Of a DNA stretch of 64,000 bases, positions 42,413 to 52,694 are shown one piece after another. The notes beneath the pieces were generated by a model that had not been told where the DNA came from, did not search any database, and saw only the letters and a list, made by a program, of their open reading frames with translations. This DNA is from Conchocele bisecta (lineage: Eukaryota; Mollusca; Bivalvia; Lucinida; Thyasiridae), in the NCBI GenBank assembly GCA_029237695.1, contig CM055266.1, positions 13,942,858 to 14,006,857 of the forward strand, in the 5' to 3' direction. The translations under genes and the position numbers were made by a program. The number at the start of each line of letters is the position of its first letter. The stretch's first letter is position 1.

Positions 42413-42744
42413 TCAGTAATGTGACAATGTGATCTAACCAATGAATTGTCAGCAATATTCATTGTTTATTGGTCGGTGTGTATTTCGTTAATGTGCAGCA
42501 AACTACCTTGTAACAAGCCGTCTCATCTGGATCTGCATTGTTTGTCAGAACTTTTCAGATATTTAAAAAAAAACGTCAGTTTTCACATTGTTGTAACCCG
42601 GATGTTTGTATCAGGTCAATGCCTGATACAACAATATGTTATCAATCAATATGTATTCGGTCAATACAGGACAGGTTACCTGATAAATTGTACAACTAAC
42701 CCCTGTCAGTGTGACGATACTCGTTTATTTTTCTTTGTTTACCC

Positions 42745-42990
42745 TTATATGTAGCTGTGACTGGATAATTTGGGCTTATCAGCTTGGTGACCAGTGTAGC
42801 TCCTAATCAAATAGCACACTCATGTAGCATGATGACTACCTATATTGCTTGTTAGAAGCATGGCTGATGTTTCATTGATGGAATTGCGAACAGTGCAGAT
42901 CCTGATCAGACTGTGCGGATGCACAGGCTGATCTGGATCTACACTGTTCGCAAAACCCATAAGCCCGATTTCACAGCCACATATTGCAGA
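42745..42990 (-). repeat. Family E repeat copy (inverted)
   Basis: GCTGTGACTGGATAATTTGG, CAGTGTAGCTCCTAATCAAA, GATGTTTCATTGATGGAATT and GCGAACAGTGCAGATCCTGA are the complement of the unit at 39775-39990. Confidence 0.6.
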
Positions 42991-43106
42991 TAAATTGAGA
43001 GGCATGTTTATGTATCATCTACGACAACTCGTAATGCTTCTCAATATATCTATAATATATATGAGAAATCATACATGTCAAGTAACAAGACTGCTGATGC
43101 AAATTG

Positions 43107-43222
43107 TTGTCGCGCCCACTTGCAGACAGCACGATATAGTCGGCATATTGGTGTACGTACATTCGTTTTCGGTCTACTATCAACACCTCGGCAGGCGCGG
43201 CATGCGGGCCGCAGCCATCTAG
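43107..43222 (+). repeat. Short GCAGTCGGC...CCGCAGCC-type module
   Basis: TCGCGCCCACTTGCAGACAG to CGGGCCGCAGCCATCTAG, similar in its ends to 47115-47515 (CTTGCAGTCGGCGTGATATA and GCTGACCGCAGCCCTCTAG). Open frames on both strands here are incidental. Confidence 0.45.
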
Positions 43223-43242
43223 TACTAACATTCTGATATTTA

Positions 43243-43462
43243 ACCCGTTTCATGCTGAGGATACGTCATTATGTTTGCGGAAAATCCTAAATATTTTCAT
43301 TCTATGCTCTCAGAAGTATATGTCGCGACCACCATTTGAACCGTCTCGGCTCAGGAGTGGTCACGACATATACTTTCACTGAGTAATAACAAAAATAAAA
43401 ATAAATTATTTAATAAATTTCATACCCGTAAAGGATTATTCCGAATAGAATGAGTTAATGAA
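43243..43462. mobile_element. Inverted-repeat element with AGTATATGTCGCGACCAC hairpin
   Basis: Outer AACCCGTTTCATGCTGAGGA and TATTCCGAATAGAATGAGTT pair loosely. The centre AAGTATATGTCGCGACCACC / GTGGTCACGACATATACTTT pairs well. No ORF. Confidence 0.45.
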
Positions 43463-43489
43463 TGTCAGAGCTTCCTTTTTATATACCCC

Positions 43490-43760
43490 GAAATAAAATT
43501 TGGGAGACAAATAGTCGCCGCCTTTTTCACGTGTCCGTCTGTCTGTCCGAGATTTACGTAAAAGTTTGTCTGCCTACTATCTCTGTTACCGTAAGTTAGA
43601 TTGGCTCGAAAAGTTTGTATAGTTACTTGCCATCATTCATATTAATTAGCCCACCCATGCAGCCCCTGTGCTCAAGGTCAATGTCAAATGTCTTATAAAT
43701 TGTTTTAAATGTTTTTGTGCTGTGCATCCTCCATCAGCTTTTCTTGTTTTCCTTGCTGAT
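43490..43760 (+). repeat. CCGTCTGTCTGTCC-type module
   Basis: ATTTGGGAGACAAATAGTCG, CACGTGTCCGTCTGTCTGTC and the GCCCACCCATGCAGCCCCTG segment are shared with 44815-45060 and 47115-47515. Noncoding. Confidence 0.45.
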
Positions 43761-43834
43761 GTGTTGGTACTGGTAGGAGGACTTTCACACACCGTGCTGG
43801 GACTAACACTATACTAATTCATAGCGATTTTCAG

Positions 43835-44218
43835 ATTACTACTATAATGTTGACAGGGCTACAGATAAGTTTTGTATCTAAAGAGTATTATACCGCCAGA
43901 TTTAAAATTCAATGCGTATTTTACTTTTACAACTGTATTGTTGATTTTCTTCCTTATTAAATAGGGAACAAATGATAAAAAATAAAACAAATTAAAAAAT
44001 TCACTTATTTGAGCTGCAAAAAGCAAACACTGTTTGCTTTTTGCAGCTCAACTAAGTAAATTTTCAACTTTATTGCAGTATTTTCACTACTCAATTTGAA
44101 AATCAATGCGTATTTTCACATTGATGTGAGTATTTTGTACTCCCACTGTTGATAATCAATTCGTATTCTGCTAAAATAAGTGCGTAAAATACGCCATTAT
44201 GCACCTTAACTGGAGCTC
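43835..44218. mobile_element. hAT-like MITE (diverged relative of 11590-11780)
   Basis: Right end CACCTTAACTGGAGCTCTGT matches the 11590 family. TTCAATGCGTATTTTACTTT and AAAATCAATGCGTATTTTCA, plus GAGCTGCAAAAAGCAAACAC / GTTTGCTTTTTGCAGCTC, form the inner arms and hairpin. The left end is eroded. Confidence 0.55.
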
Positions 44219-44287
44219 TGTGACATTCAATATATTCTCAAAGATAACCAAAATCTATATGTGTGTCTGTGACTGGAGAAACAAGGC

Positions 44288-44460
44288 TAATGGGAATTTG
44301 TGGCCAGTGTAGCTCCTGATCAAATAACACCCTGCTGTAGTGGGATAACGTTTGTGGCCAGTGTAGCTCCTGATCAAATAACACCCTGCTGTAGTGGGAT
44401 AACGTTTGTGGCCAGTGTAGCTCCTGATCAAATAACACCCTGCTGTAGTGGGATAACGAT
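44288..44460 (+). repeat. 54-bp tandem repeat, three copies
   Basis: Three nearly identical units of GTTTGTGGCCAGTGTAGCTC, CTGATCAAATAACACCCTGC and TGTAGTGGGATAAC. They derive from an inverted family E copy, and the minus-strand frame (LFDQELHWPQTLSHYSRV repeats) is a by-product of the 54-bp length being a multiple of 3. Confidence 0.75.
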
Positions 44461-44533
44461 CGATATTGCTTGTTAGAAGTATGGCGGGTTGGTCACAAAA
44501 CCCATAAGCCCCATTTCTCCAGTAACGACCATG

Positions 44534-44742
44534 TATGAGACGAGCCATGTGATTTTGTGCCTAAGAAAATGAGCGATTTTTCATGAAAAATGTTTACAAA
44601 CTTCACAATATTTTCCGTAAATGGCGTCAGAAGTTGACAAAGTGTTCAGAGCAATGCGGACTTTCGACGTCATTTACAGAAAGTATCACAGTTTCTTTAA
44701 AAAATCTTAGTTACAAAATCACATGGCTTGTCTCATATATGT
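44534..44742. mobile_element. MITE family S copy 1
   Basis: ATGAGACGAGCCATGTGATT and AATCACATGGCTTGTCTCAT are perfect-type inverted ends. The inner AATATTTTCCGTAAATGGCGTCAGAAG pairs with CTTTCGACGTCATTTACAGAAAG. Other copies are at 46375-46662 and, partial, at 63190-63315. Confidence 0.75.
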
Positions 44743-44814
44743 TTATTATATGATGCATGAGCCTTGATCTAGCAAAAACAGCCGTATTATTTTATCCCAA
44801 TATATTTTTATTGT

Positions 44815-45240
44815 CGAGTCGCTTGCATAAAGCGAAACAGAGTGATCACATTGATTTCTGTCCTTCAGTCACTCCATGCGTTTATCCATACATCCGTGTG
44901 CGTTCGTCATAAATCTGCATTAAATTTTTTAATTTTCTTATATCTCTGGAACCATAAGTTTGGTTGACTTGAAACTGTATATACTTGTTTATAATTTTCA
45001 ATATTTTCATTCCTTGGCTCACCCATGTGGCCTGCATGCTCAAGATCAAATGACTTACAAATTAGCATCACAAATACAGTGTGAGATTGGGGTGGGGGGC
45101 TCAACCTGCAGGTCACAGTAACACAGATTCGGATTGTGTTATTATGCAATAATTCCAGCACAAAAATATTTACACAATTCCCGATCATTTGACTGACACG
45201 TAGCAAGTCTCTGTCCAAAATTTATATCCCAGTAACCTCC
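44815..45240 (+). repeat. Noncoding module related to 43490-43760
   Basis: CGAGTCGCTTGCATAAAGCG, TCAGTCACTCCATGCGTTTA and CTCACCCATGTGGCCTGCAT. No recognised ORF; the 103-codon minus-strand frame has no domain. Confidence 0.4.
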
Positions 45241-45339
45241 CACGTCAAACTACTTTCCGTAACCGTGAGGCGCAGTTAAAATAATTCTTAAGAAAATGGA
45301 AAATAAATGCATTTTCTTGATGAATTTATTTCAAATGCT

Positions 45340-45455
45340 GGAATTATAAGGAATGAATGGCCTTTTTGTGGCCTTCGTCCAGTATTCCCGCGACTTTTCC
45401 AAGTTTATACCCCGATAAATTCCACAAAAAGGCCATTCATTCCTATAATATATCT
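45340..45455. repeat. Hairpin repeat around AGGAATGAATGGCCTTTTTG
   Basis: ATAAGGAATGAATGGCCTTT and AAAGGCCATTCATTCCTAT are inverted with about 60 bp between. Probably a small MITE. Confidence 0.55.
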
Positions 45456-45852
45456 ATTTATAGTTCACCCTACTTTCTAAGCCAATCGCTGGACAATATT
45501 GTGCTCAACTTATTTCACATATTGCAAATTTTAACTGCAATAAGTTGTGTATTACCAGGTTTAATATTTAACCGTTCAACAGAAAATGTAAAATCAATAC
45601 TAGGATCGGACTGCATTGTACACTTGGCTGAACTATAAGTCAGTTATTGTTCACATAATGGATTTTTCAGGAACAAGATGCTGTGGTCGCTTGCGCTACC
45701 TCGCATTTAATTCCTTAAAAATCTAATCTGTGAATAATAACTTAATACATGTTTCCTAGAATGTGTGAATATATCTGGTTCTTATGGACTGAGCATAAAC
45801 TCAGTCATTCGAGGTCAAATGGGAAAATGGTGTTTAATGCTAGAATCGTCCA

Positions 45853-46040
45853 TACTAACCCTTAGAATGCGGGAAACAAAAATTGTCATCTGCTTTTGTT
45901 TTATATTTTGTCTTCCATCTCAATAAAAATATGGTCTGACAGCACTTTAGACTCAGATTCTAAAGTGTTGTCAAACATGTTTTTTGCTTAGAAAAATGGA
46001 AAATATAAAATAAACAGCAGACAACACAATTCAGCATTGT
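45853..46040. mobile_element. MITE family G copy 3
   Basis: CTAACCCTTAGAATGCGGGA, ATTGTCATCTGCTTTTGTTT and the mirrored ATAAACAGCAGACAACACAA, with a TTTAGACTCAGATTCTAAAG central hairpin. Confidence 0.7.
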
Positions 46041-46160
46041 AACCTGGTTAAACCTTTCTTGACATAGCAGTTGAATAAAAGTGGAATGGGCAGTTAGAGT
46101 GATCTTTTTAATGCAGAATAGAGCTTTAAATAGCGCCAGGGCTTTAGATTTTAAAACTTA

Positions 46161-46346
46161 CTAAACACATACTCCATTATTATGCTCGACATCAGGAAGC
46201 TTGAGGACGTCTCCCAAAAAAATAAATTCTACTTGGATGCTCAAAATGGCATTTCCAACACTCTCGAGGCCATCATTGGTAAAATATTGATCTTCCGGTG
46301 TACAGTATACAACAGCCAGTAACAAAGCCAAAATAGACCCAATCAT
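46161..46346 (-). CDS. Possible first coding exon of a secreted protein on the minus strand
   Basis: On the minus strand an ATG at 46346 opens MIGSILALLLAVVYC then TPEDQYFTNDGLESVGNAI and continues to VEHNNGV. The first 15 residues form a short hydrophobic run ending in a small-residue/Cys site, as in a signal peptide. The ORF closes at 46161, but AATGGA|GTATGT at about 46175 offers a good donor, so the coding part could splice onward toward lower coordinates. I cannot find the partner exon and I recognise no domain. It would be a nested antisense gene in the intron between exons 9 and 10, or a decayed fragment, or chance. Confidence 0.3.
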   Translation of the reverse strand: MIGSILALLLAVVYCTPEDQYFTNDGLESVGNAILSIQVEFIFLGDVLKLPDVEHNNGVCV

Positions 46347-46374
46347 ATAGTGCCAAGGTGGTGTCTATGGCCGT

Positions 46375-46662
46375 GATATATGAAACACGCCATGCGATTT
46401 TGTACATAAGAACATTTGGATATCTCGTAAAAATATTTACATTATTTTCCGCAATTTACGTCAAAAGATGACAAAATATTCATAGCAAATGCGGAATACC
46501 GCATTTGCTATGAAATTTTGGCATGTTTCGATGTAATTTACGCAAAATATCGTCATCTTTCGACATCATTTACAGAAATATCACATTTTCTGTAAATATA
46601 TTTCATGATAAAAATCGCACATGTTCTTGGGTACAAAATCACATGGCGTGCCTCATATTACC
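46375..46662. mobile_element. MITE family S copy 2
   Basis: GATATATGAAACACGCCATG / CATGGCGTGCCTCATATTA and the inner CAAATGCGGAATACCGCATTTGCT hairpin. ATTTTCCGCAATTTACGTCA pairs with CATCATTTACAGAAAT. Confidence 0.7.
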
Positions 46663-46793
46663 TTGTTGTTGGTCTGGCTTAAAAGAAAAATTAAATCAAT
46701 CAATCAATCAATTAAGGTCCAATGTGCCAAGAGGGCATAGTCTCTTGCATTATAAATACAAGTTGTCAAAACCCATGCAATGAATCGTTGCAG

Positions 46794-46894
46794 GCGATAC
46801 GGCAACGGAAGGTTGTGAAGGCGATGATCTGTCGCTCCACCATGGTTCCCGGTCTAGATGAAGCTGGGTCCGTGATGTCCACCCAGTCCTCTAG
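46794..46894 (+). CDS. ELAPOR1/2: ELAPOR-family exon 10, MRH domain
   Basis: The acceptor is ATCGTTGCAG and the donor CTCTAG|GTATGT; 101 nt, phase 0 in and 2 out. It reads AIRQRKVVKAMICRSTMVPG then LDEAGSVMSTQSS. It aligns with SKSITAYVCQAVIIPPEV, GYKAGVSSQPVSLA. The conserved C-x-x-x-x-x-P spacing and the S-x-Q-x-x-S before the junction fit. Joining directly to exon 9 gives only two residues fewer than in vertebrate homologues, so no exon is missing across the 13-kb intron. Confidence 0.92.
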
Positions 46895-46906
46895 GTATGT
46901 GACTGG

Positions 46907-47045
46907 TGCTGCACTCCACACCCGCGTAAAATGTTTCACTTTGAAATAGGCACCGGATTGCTGACAAATTCCTATTCAGTTACATGCAGAAGATACTTTC
47001 ATAAACACATTTTCATCTAGTGACTGGCAGAATGACACAATTTAT
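46907..47045 (+). repeat. Lone arm of the inverted-repeat family of 431-1132
   Basis: GACTGGTGCTGCACTCCACA, GCGTAAAATGTTTCACTTTG and ATTCAGTTACATGCAGAAGA match the left arm at 431-570. It starts 6 bp inside the intron after exon 10. Confidence 0.5.
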
Positions 47046-47114
47046 TTTGGTAAGCACAAACACATATTACAACAAAAAGTGTACCAACATTTAGTATGGT
47101 TGTATTTGTTTTTA

Positions 47115-47520
47115 TCATGCCCTCTTGCAGTCGGCGTGATATAGTCGCCGCTTTGGGTGTACATCCATGCGTCTGGCATTTGCGTTAAAGTTTTTTAGCC
47201 CACCCATGCGGCCCCCATGCCCAAGGTCAAGGTCAAATTACTTTGAAATTTAGGATAATTTTTTTGTTGTAAATCTGCATTAAAGTTTTTATCAGGACCA
47301 AATATCTTCACTACCCTAAGTCTGATTGACCCACGCAGATTTTACAAAAAATTTAACACAAATTTTATTTGTAGTAGTTCTTTAAATCAAATTTGTGTTA
47401 AAGTTTTTGTAAAATCTGCATGAAAGCATCCAAATCTGATTGCTCTAACCAGATACAAACATACTGGGACCATCAAATAGCTCGGCGGGCGATATGCTGA
47501 CCGCAGCCCTCTAGTTTAAC
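47115..47520 (+). repeat. GCAGTCGGCGTGATATAGTCG module
   Basis: TGCCCTCTTGCAGTCGGCGT at the start and GCGGGCGATATGCTGACCGC then AGCCCTCTAG at the end. Inside, an inverted pair TACAAAAAATTTAACACAAA / TTTGTGTTAAAGTTTTTGTA. Noncoding. Confidence 0.5.
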
Positions 47521-47637
47521 ACAATGTATTTGGATACAGTTTGTTTTGTGAAACCCCACAACAAATTGTGTCCAAATATTCATGGTTATTAATGTAGTTG
47601 TGAGCCAATGTTCCATAATTTACACTGTCCATTTCAG

Positions 47638-47750
47638 TCTCGGTGACCATCTGACTCAAATCGTTCACAATCAGACCCTAATGGACCTGAAGAACGGCAC
47701 AGAGTCCTTCATTAGAAACCTCTACACCGCCAGTGGATTTGACGACACAG
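47638..47750 (+). CDS. ELAPOR1/2: ELAPOR-family exon 11, MRH domain
   Basis: The acceptor is TCCATTTCAG and the donor GACACAG|GTTTGT; 113 nt, phase 2 in and 1 out. It reads LGDHLTQIVHNQTLMDLKNG then TESFIRNLYTASGFDDT. The junction with exon 10 regenerates SSSLGDHL, equal to the family VSLADRLIG. Sequons NQT and NGT. The donor GTTTGT is the weakest of the set. Confidence 0.92.
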
Positions 47751-47784
47751 GTTTGTTTCTCTCATAATCTTGTTTCTCCCTCGT

Positions 47785-48485
47785 GGGTGGCAGGTGGGAG
47801 CAAGCGATGGGTAATTTAACGATCGGGATTCATCCTTACCGGAATCCCGACTGGAGACCTGTAGCCGATTTCATCAACATTGCAAAGTATACTTATCTAG
47901 CAAAGTAAACTTTGAGGAGTAATCATTTATTTTTCCCGAAATGCATTATGTTATATAGAACTAACAACTGTATATATTTGATGATTAAAAGTATGCAGAA
48001 TTATTATACTGAATGTATTACATTATCACAGCCAAAATGGCTGTGATAATGTAATAAATTCAGTATAATAAAAATTGATAAATTTATCCTTAAATTGAAA
48101 ATTGTCCCTATTTAATACTTTGCTAGATAAGTATACTTTGCAATGTTGGTGAAATCGGCTATCGGTCTGGTTTGGCCCTCACGTACATTGTTGGCATTCT
48201 TGTATGTGACTGTTGAATCTAGTTATACCCCTTATGTGAGTATTACGATTATTCGTGATCTTATTTTTGTGGAAGGGGCCAAGTGACGTTGGTGTTGTAT
48301 GGACCTGGCACCAGGTCATTTTATTCTAATTTCAGGGCTGAATATATTTTTTTTCAATGAAAATATTCCGTTCTGATTTTGGGAGTTTCCGCCAATGCAG
48401 CATGTTATATATGGGATCCATCCTGTTGGCCTGGTCTTAAATAACCTTGGCTGTTGATAGGCTGTTAAACACCAATAAATAGTGT
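47785..48485 (+). repeat. SINE-like family F copy, split by MITE A
   Basis: GGTGGCAGGTGGGAGCAAGC and GATCGGGATTCATCCTTACC up to GGAGACC, then MITE A, then GTCTGGTTTGGCCCTCACGT on to GTTGATAGGCTGTTAAACAC. The same insertion arrangement occurs in the copy at 16.65-17.33 kb, at a different internal site. Confidence 0.65.
47862..48166. mobile_element. MITE family A copy 5
   Basis: TGTAGCCGATTTCATCAACA / TTGGTGAAATCGGCTATC, with inner TTGCAAAGTATACTTATCTA and TAGATAAGTATACTTTGCAA and the ATTATCACAGCCAAAATGGC hairpin. Confidence 0.85.
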
Positions 48486-48489
48486 CGGT

Positions 48490-48928
48490 TGGGTAACAAG
48501 AAACTGTCTTTCTTTTAGGCCTAGTTGTTTCTACTGTAAAGTAGTCTTCACAACAAACATTAATTTTCACATCGGCCGCCAGCTGGGCCAGTGAAAAACT
48601 TGTGAGAAATAATTTACGTGTGCGAACATTCTGCTGGCCCACTCGGCCAGCTGGCTGTTGACTTCTGTACTGGCCGGAATCAAATTGTACTGGCCGTGGT
48701 TTATCGTCAAGACTGGTAAAGGTAGACAAGAGTGGCCATACGAGGAGTGCAGTTGTCAGCTCGCAATGACAAGAGTGTGCTGTCACGTACAGCGAGTGAC
48801 TTTGAGTAGCCCTTGTAAATTGCCAGCTGCAGACAATGGGGTCGGTTGAGTAATTCGCCCGAGTTTCTCCAATCTACCACCATGGGGATTGTGTGCCGAT
48901 AGGTAACATTTTCGTGTTTTTCTTTTCC
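48490..48928. other. Unassigned intron segment
   Basis: GC-richer stretch with repeated GGCCAGCTGG / TGGGCCAG words (CGCCAGCTGGGCCAGTG near 48577, CTCGGCCAGCTGG near 48643). The 156-codon minus-strand open frame has no recognisable domain and overlaps repeat sequence at its end, so I do not call a gene. Confidence 0.35.
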
Positions 48929-48982
48929 CCTCTCTCTCTCTCTCTCTCTTCCTCCCTCTGTCCCTCTATCTCTCTCTCATCA
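48929..48982 (+). repeat. CT-rich simple repeat
   Basis: A (CT)n tract of about 20 bp followed by CCTCCCTCTGTCCCTCTATC and another CTCTCTCTC. Confidence 0.9.
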
Positions 48983-49093
48983 GGATCTGCACTTTTGGCA
49001 AGTACTTTTCATATTTTTAGAGCGAGAAAAAACACCCCTTTTCATAAATTGACTAGTCTGAAATGCATCTGGATTGAATAGGGTTGAATGAGT

Positions 49094-49385
49094 TATAGAG
49101 AATAGTAGGTTAGTGCCGTGAATGGGAAAAAATATCTGGCAAGGCTCCGGAAATGGGATGGGCGAGGCTCTGCCGAACACATCCCGTTTCCGTGCCTCGC
49201 CAGATATTTTTCCCATTCACGGCACTAACCTACTATTCTATTTATCCCGTCAACACCTACAAATGGCTTTAAAATGAAAACCGCACATATTCATACGTAG
49301 TGATTAGGTCGTATTGACAGGATATCAAAAATGTTTCACGGCACCGTGTTTCACGGCACATATGCACTGTGTTGACGGGATAAAA
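49094..49385. mobile_element. Element family T, complete copy
   Basis: GAGAATAGTAGGTTAGTGCC to GTGTTGACGGGATAAAAC, with the hairpin TTAGTGCCGTGAATGGGAAA / TTTCCCATTCACGGCACTAA near the left end. Inverted relative to the nested copy at 13897-14160. Its right end lies about 35 bp before the next exon. Confidence 0.7.
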
Positions 49386-49420
49386 CACTGTATTCACCCA
49401 TGTGTACGTTGTATTTGCAG

Positions 49421-49460
49421 AAATTGAGAGTGACATTCAGATCCACTACAAGGCCGACAT
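49421..49460 (+). CDS. ELAPOR1/2: ELAPOR-family exon 12 (40-bp microexon)
   Basis: The acceptor is GTATTTGCAG and the donor GACAT|GTAAGT; phase 1 in, 2 out. It reads (E)IESDIQIHYKAD(M), matching the family LGIPDVIFFYRSND. The exon is too short to be found by length, but both splice sites are strong and the phases join exons 11 and 13 exactly, giving MPTRACPEG across the next junction. Confidence 0.9.
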
Positions 49461-49639
49461 GTAAGTCGATCATAATATTGTGTCCTATCACTCGCATATC
49501 TCATCATCAAACTTTACACAGTTTGTATGCAAACACAGACTGAAATTACCATTGGCACCATTCTAAAATAGCCTAATCAGCGAGAAAAACAGCAGTATAC
49601 CACAACTCGTACAAATGTCCCATTGTAATTGGCGTTACG

Positions 49640-49798
49640 TTATTATACCCCCGGCATACGAAGTATGCGAAGGGTATATAGTTTTCGTCATTCGGTCCGT
49701 CCGTCTGTCCGTCCGTTCCGTCCGTCCGTCCGTCCGTCCGTCCGTGTTTGTGTGGGATTGACTTCCAACTTCATATACTTCCTTATCATCATCCATTG
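49640..49798 (+). repeat. TACCCCCGGCATACGAAGTATG / GTCCGTCC module
   Basis: TATTATACCCCCGGCATACG with the complement CGAAGGGTATATAG, then CCGTCCGTCTGTCCGTCC repeats. This is the start type of a repeat common in bivalve genomes (from memory). Confidence 0.55.
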
Positions 49799-52694
49799 TT
49801 AGCTCGCCTGCACGAAGTGCAGAAGAGCTTATGGCATACCCCCGGCGTCGTCGGCGTCGTCCACAAACTTAATGTTGGGGCAAATGTCTTATAACTTCTG
49901 TTTCCTTTCATGGAAAACCTTGTTATTTCATACATGCATTCCTCAGATGACCCTCTATCATGCTGTAGCAAATCCAAGACCCACCACCCAACCCTTACCC
50001 CAGGGTCAAGGTCACAAACTTAGCACAGTCACAAACTTAACGTTGGGGTAAATTTCTTATAACATCTGTTTCCTTTTATGGAACGCCTTGATATTTCATA
50101 CATGCATTCCTCAGATGACCCTCTATCATGCTGTAGCAAATCTACGATCCACCACCCAACCCTTACCCCAAGGTCAAGGTCACAAACTTAGCATGTTGAT
50201 AAACTTGACGTTGGGGTAAATGTTGTGTAACTTCTGTTTATTTACAGGGAATGCCTTCATATTTCATACATGGATTCATCTGATGATACTCTATTGTGCT
50301 ATAGCAAATCCATGACCCACCGCCCATCCCATACCCCAAGGTCAAGGTCACAAACTTAGCATGTTGATAAACTTGACGTTGGGGTAAATGTTGTGTAACT
50401 TCTGTTTATTTACAGGGAATGCCTTCATATTTCATACATGGATTCATCTGATGATACTCTATTGTGCTATAGCAAATCCATGACCCACCGCCCATCCCAT
50501 ACCCCAAGGTCAAGGTCACAAACTTAGCACATTCATAAACTTAACGTTGGGGTAAATGTCTTATAATATCTGTTTTCATTCATGCAACGCCTTGATATTT
50601 CATTCATGCATTCCTCAGATGACCCTCTATCATGCTGTAGCAAATCCACGACTCACCACCCAACCCTTACCCCAAGGTCAAGGTCACAAACCTAGCACAT
50701 TCATAAACTTAACGTTGGGGTAAACGTTGTGTAACTTCTGTTTATTTACAGGGAATACCTTCATATTTCATACATGCATTCATCTGATGATACTCTATCG
50801 TACTATAGCCATGACCCACCTCCCTCCCCTTTCCCCAAGGTCAATGTCACAGACTTAGCACATTCATAAACTTCACATTGGGGTAAATGTCTTCTAACAT
50901 CTGTTTCCTTTCATGGAACGCCTTGATATTTCATACATGCATTCTTCTGATGATACTCTATTGTGCTATAGCAAATCCATGACGCACCCCTTACCCCAAG
51001 GTCAAGGTCACAAACTTAGCACATTCATAAACTTAACGTTGGGGTAAATATCTTATAACATCTGTTTCCTTTCTTGAAATGCCTTGATATTTCATACATG
51101 CATTCCTCAGATGACCCTCTATCGTGCTGTAGCAAATCCACAACCCACCACCCAACCCTTACCTTACCCAAGGTCACAAACTTAGCATGTTCATAAACTT
51201 AACTTTGGGGTAAATGTTGTGTCACTTCTGTTTCTTTACAGGGAACGCTTTGATATTTCATACATGCATTCATCTGATGATCCTCTATTGTGCTACTGCA
51301 AATCAATGACTCCCCACCCCTTTCCCCAATATCAACATCATAAACTTAACGTTGGAGTAAATGTCTTTTTATAACTTCTGTTTTTTTACAGGGAACGCCT
51401 TGATATTTCATACATGCATTCATCTGATGATACTCTATCGTGCTATAGCAAATCCATGACCCACCCCTTTCCCCCCAACCCCCCAAGGTCAAGGTCGCAA
51501 ACATAGCACATTCATAAACTTAACGTTGGGGTAAATGTCTTATAACATCAGTTTCCTTTCATGGAACGCCTTGATATTTCATACATGCATTCATCTGATG
51601 ATACTCTATCGTGCTATAGCAAATCCATGACCCACCACCCACCCCTTACCCCAGGGTCAAGGTCACAAACTTAGCATGTTCATAAATTTAACGTTGGGGT
51701 AAATGTTGTGTAACTTCTGTTTCGTTACAGGGAACGCTTTGATATTTCATACATGCATTCATCTGATGATACTCTATCATGCTATAGCAAATCCCTGACC
51801 CACCCCCACCCCTTTCCCCAAGGTCAAGATCACAAACTTAGCACATTCATAAACGTAACGTTGGGGTAAATGTCTTATAACATCTGTTTCCTTTCATGGA
51901 ACGCCTTGATATTTCATACATGCATTCATCTGATGGTACTCTATCGTGCTATAGCAAATCCATGACCCACCGCCCACCCCTTACCCCAGGGTCAAGGTCA
52001 CAAACTTAGCACATTCATAAATTTAACGTTGGGGTAAATGTCTTATAACATCTGTTTCCTTTCATGGAACGCCTTGATATTTCATACATGTATGCATTCC
52101 TCAGATGACCCTCTATCATGCTGTAGCAAATCCACAACCCACCACCGAACCCTTACCCCAAGGTCAAGGTCACAAACATAGCATGTTCATCAACTTAACG
52201 TTGGGGTAAATGTTGTGTAACTTCTGTTTCTTTACAGGGAACGCTTCGATATTTCATACATGCATTCATCTGATGATCCTCTATTGTGATACAGCAAATC
52301 CATGACCACCCCCCCCCCCCCCCACCCCTTTTCCCATGGTCAAGGTCACAAACTGAGCACATTCATACATGTATTCATGTGAATAGCTATCATGCTGTAG
52401 AAAATCACCAACTTAGTGTGTTCATAAACTTAACGTTGTGTTAAATTTTGTTTTAGCTTCTGTTTTCAGGGAGCGCATTGATATTTCACAGATGCATTCA
52501 TCTTAATATGCTATATTATGCTATAGCAAACCCACGACCCACCTTGCACCACTGACCCCAATGTCAAGGTCCACCGCACGCCCCTTATTCCAAGGTCAAG
52601 TTATATAATATTCATGTTTCTTTATGCAACTGTGTCAAGTTTGAGTGAAGGCTGCCAACAGGCGAGCTTCGTTGTCTTCTGACAACTCTTGTTT
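49799..52694 (+). repeat. Array of about 16 tandem 165-bp units inside an AGCTCGCCTG...CAGGCGAGCT element
   Basis: Left border TTAGCTCGCCTGCACGAAGT and right border CAACAGGCGAGCTTCGTTGT then AACTCTTGTTTC. Between them a unit with AAACTTAACGTTGGGGTAAA, TTTCATACATGCATTC, GCTGTAGCAAATCCA and CCCCAAGGTCAAGGTCACAA recurs about every 165 bp. Units near 50185-50515 are virtually identical over two periods, so recent duplication has occurred. Some units contain TTTACAG|GGAA, an acceptor look-alike. A C14-type homopolymer interrupts at about 52308. Confidence 0.8.

Noticed and set aside
48316..48786. 156-codon minus-strand ORF
   Set aside because: Partly overlaps the family F repeat, shows no domain, signal or splice pattern, and its composition is not distinct from the surroundings.
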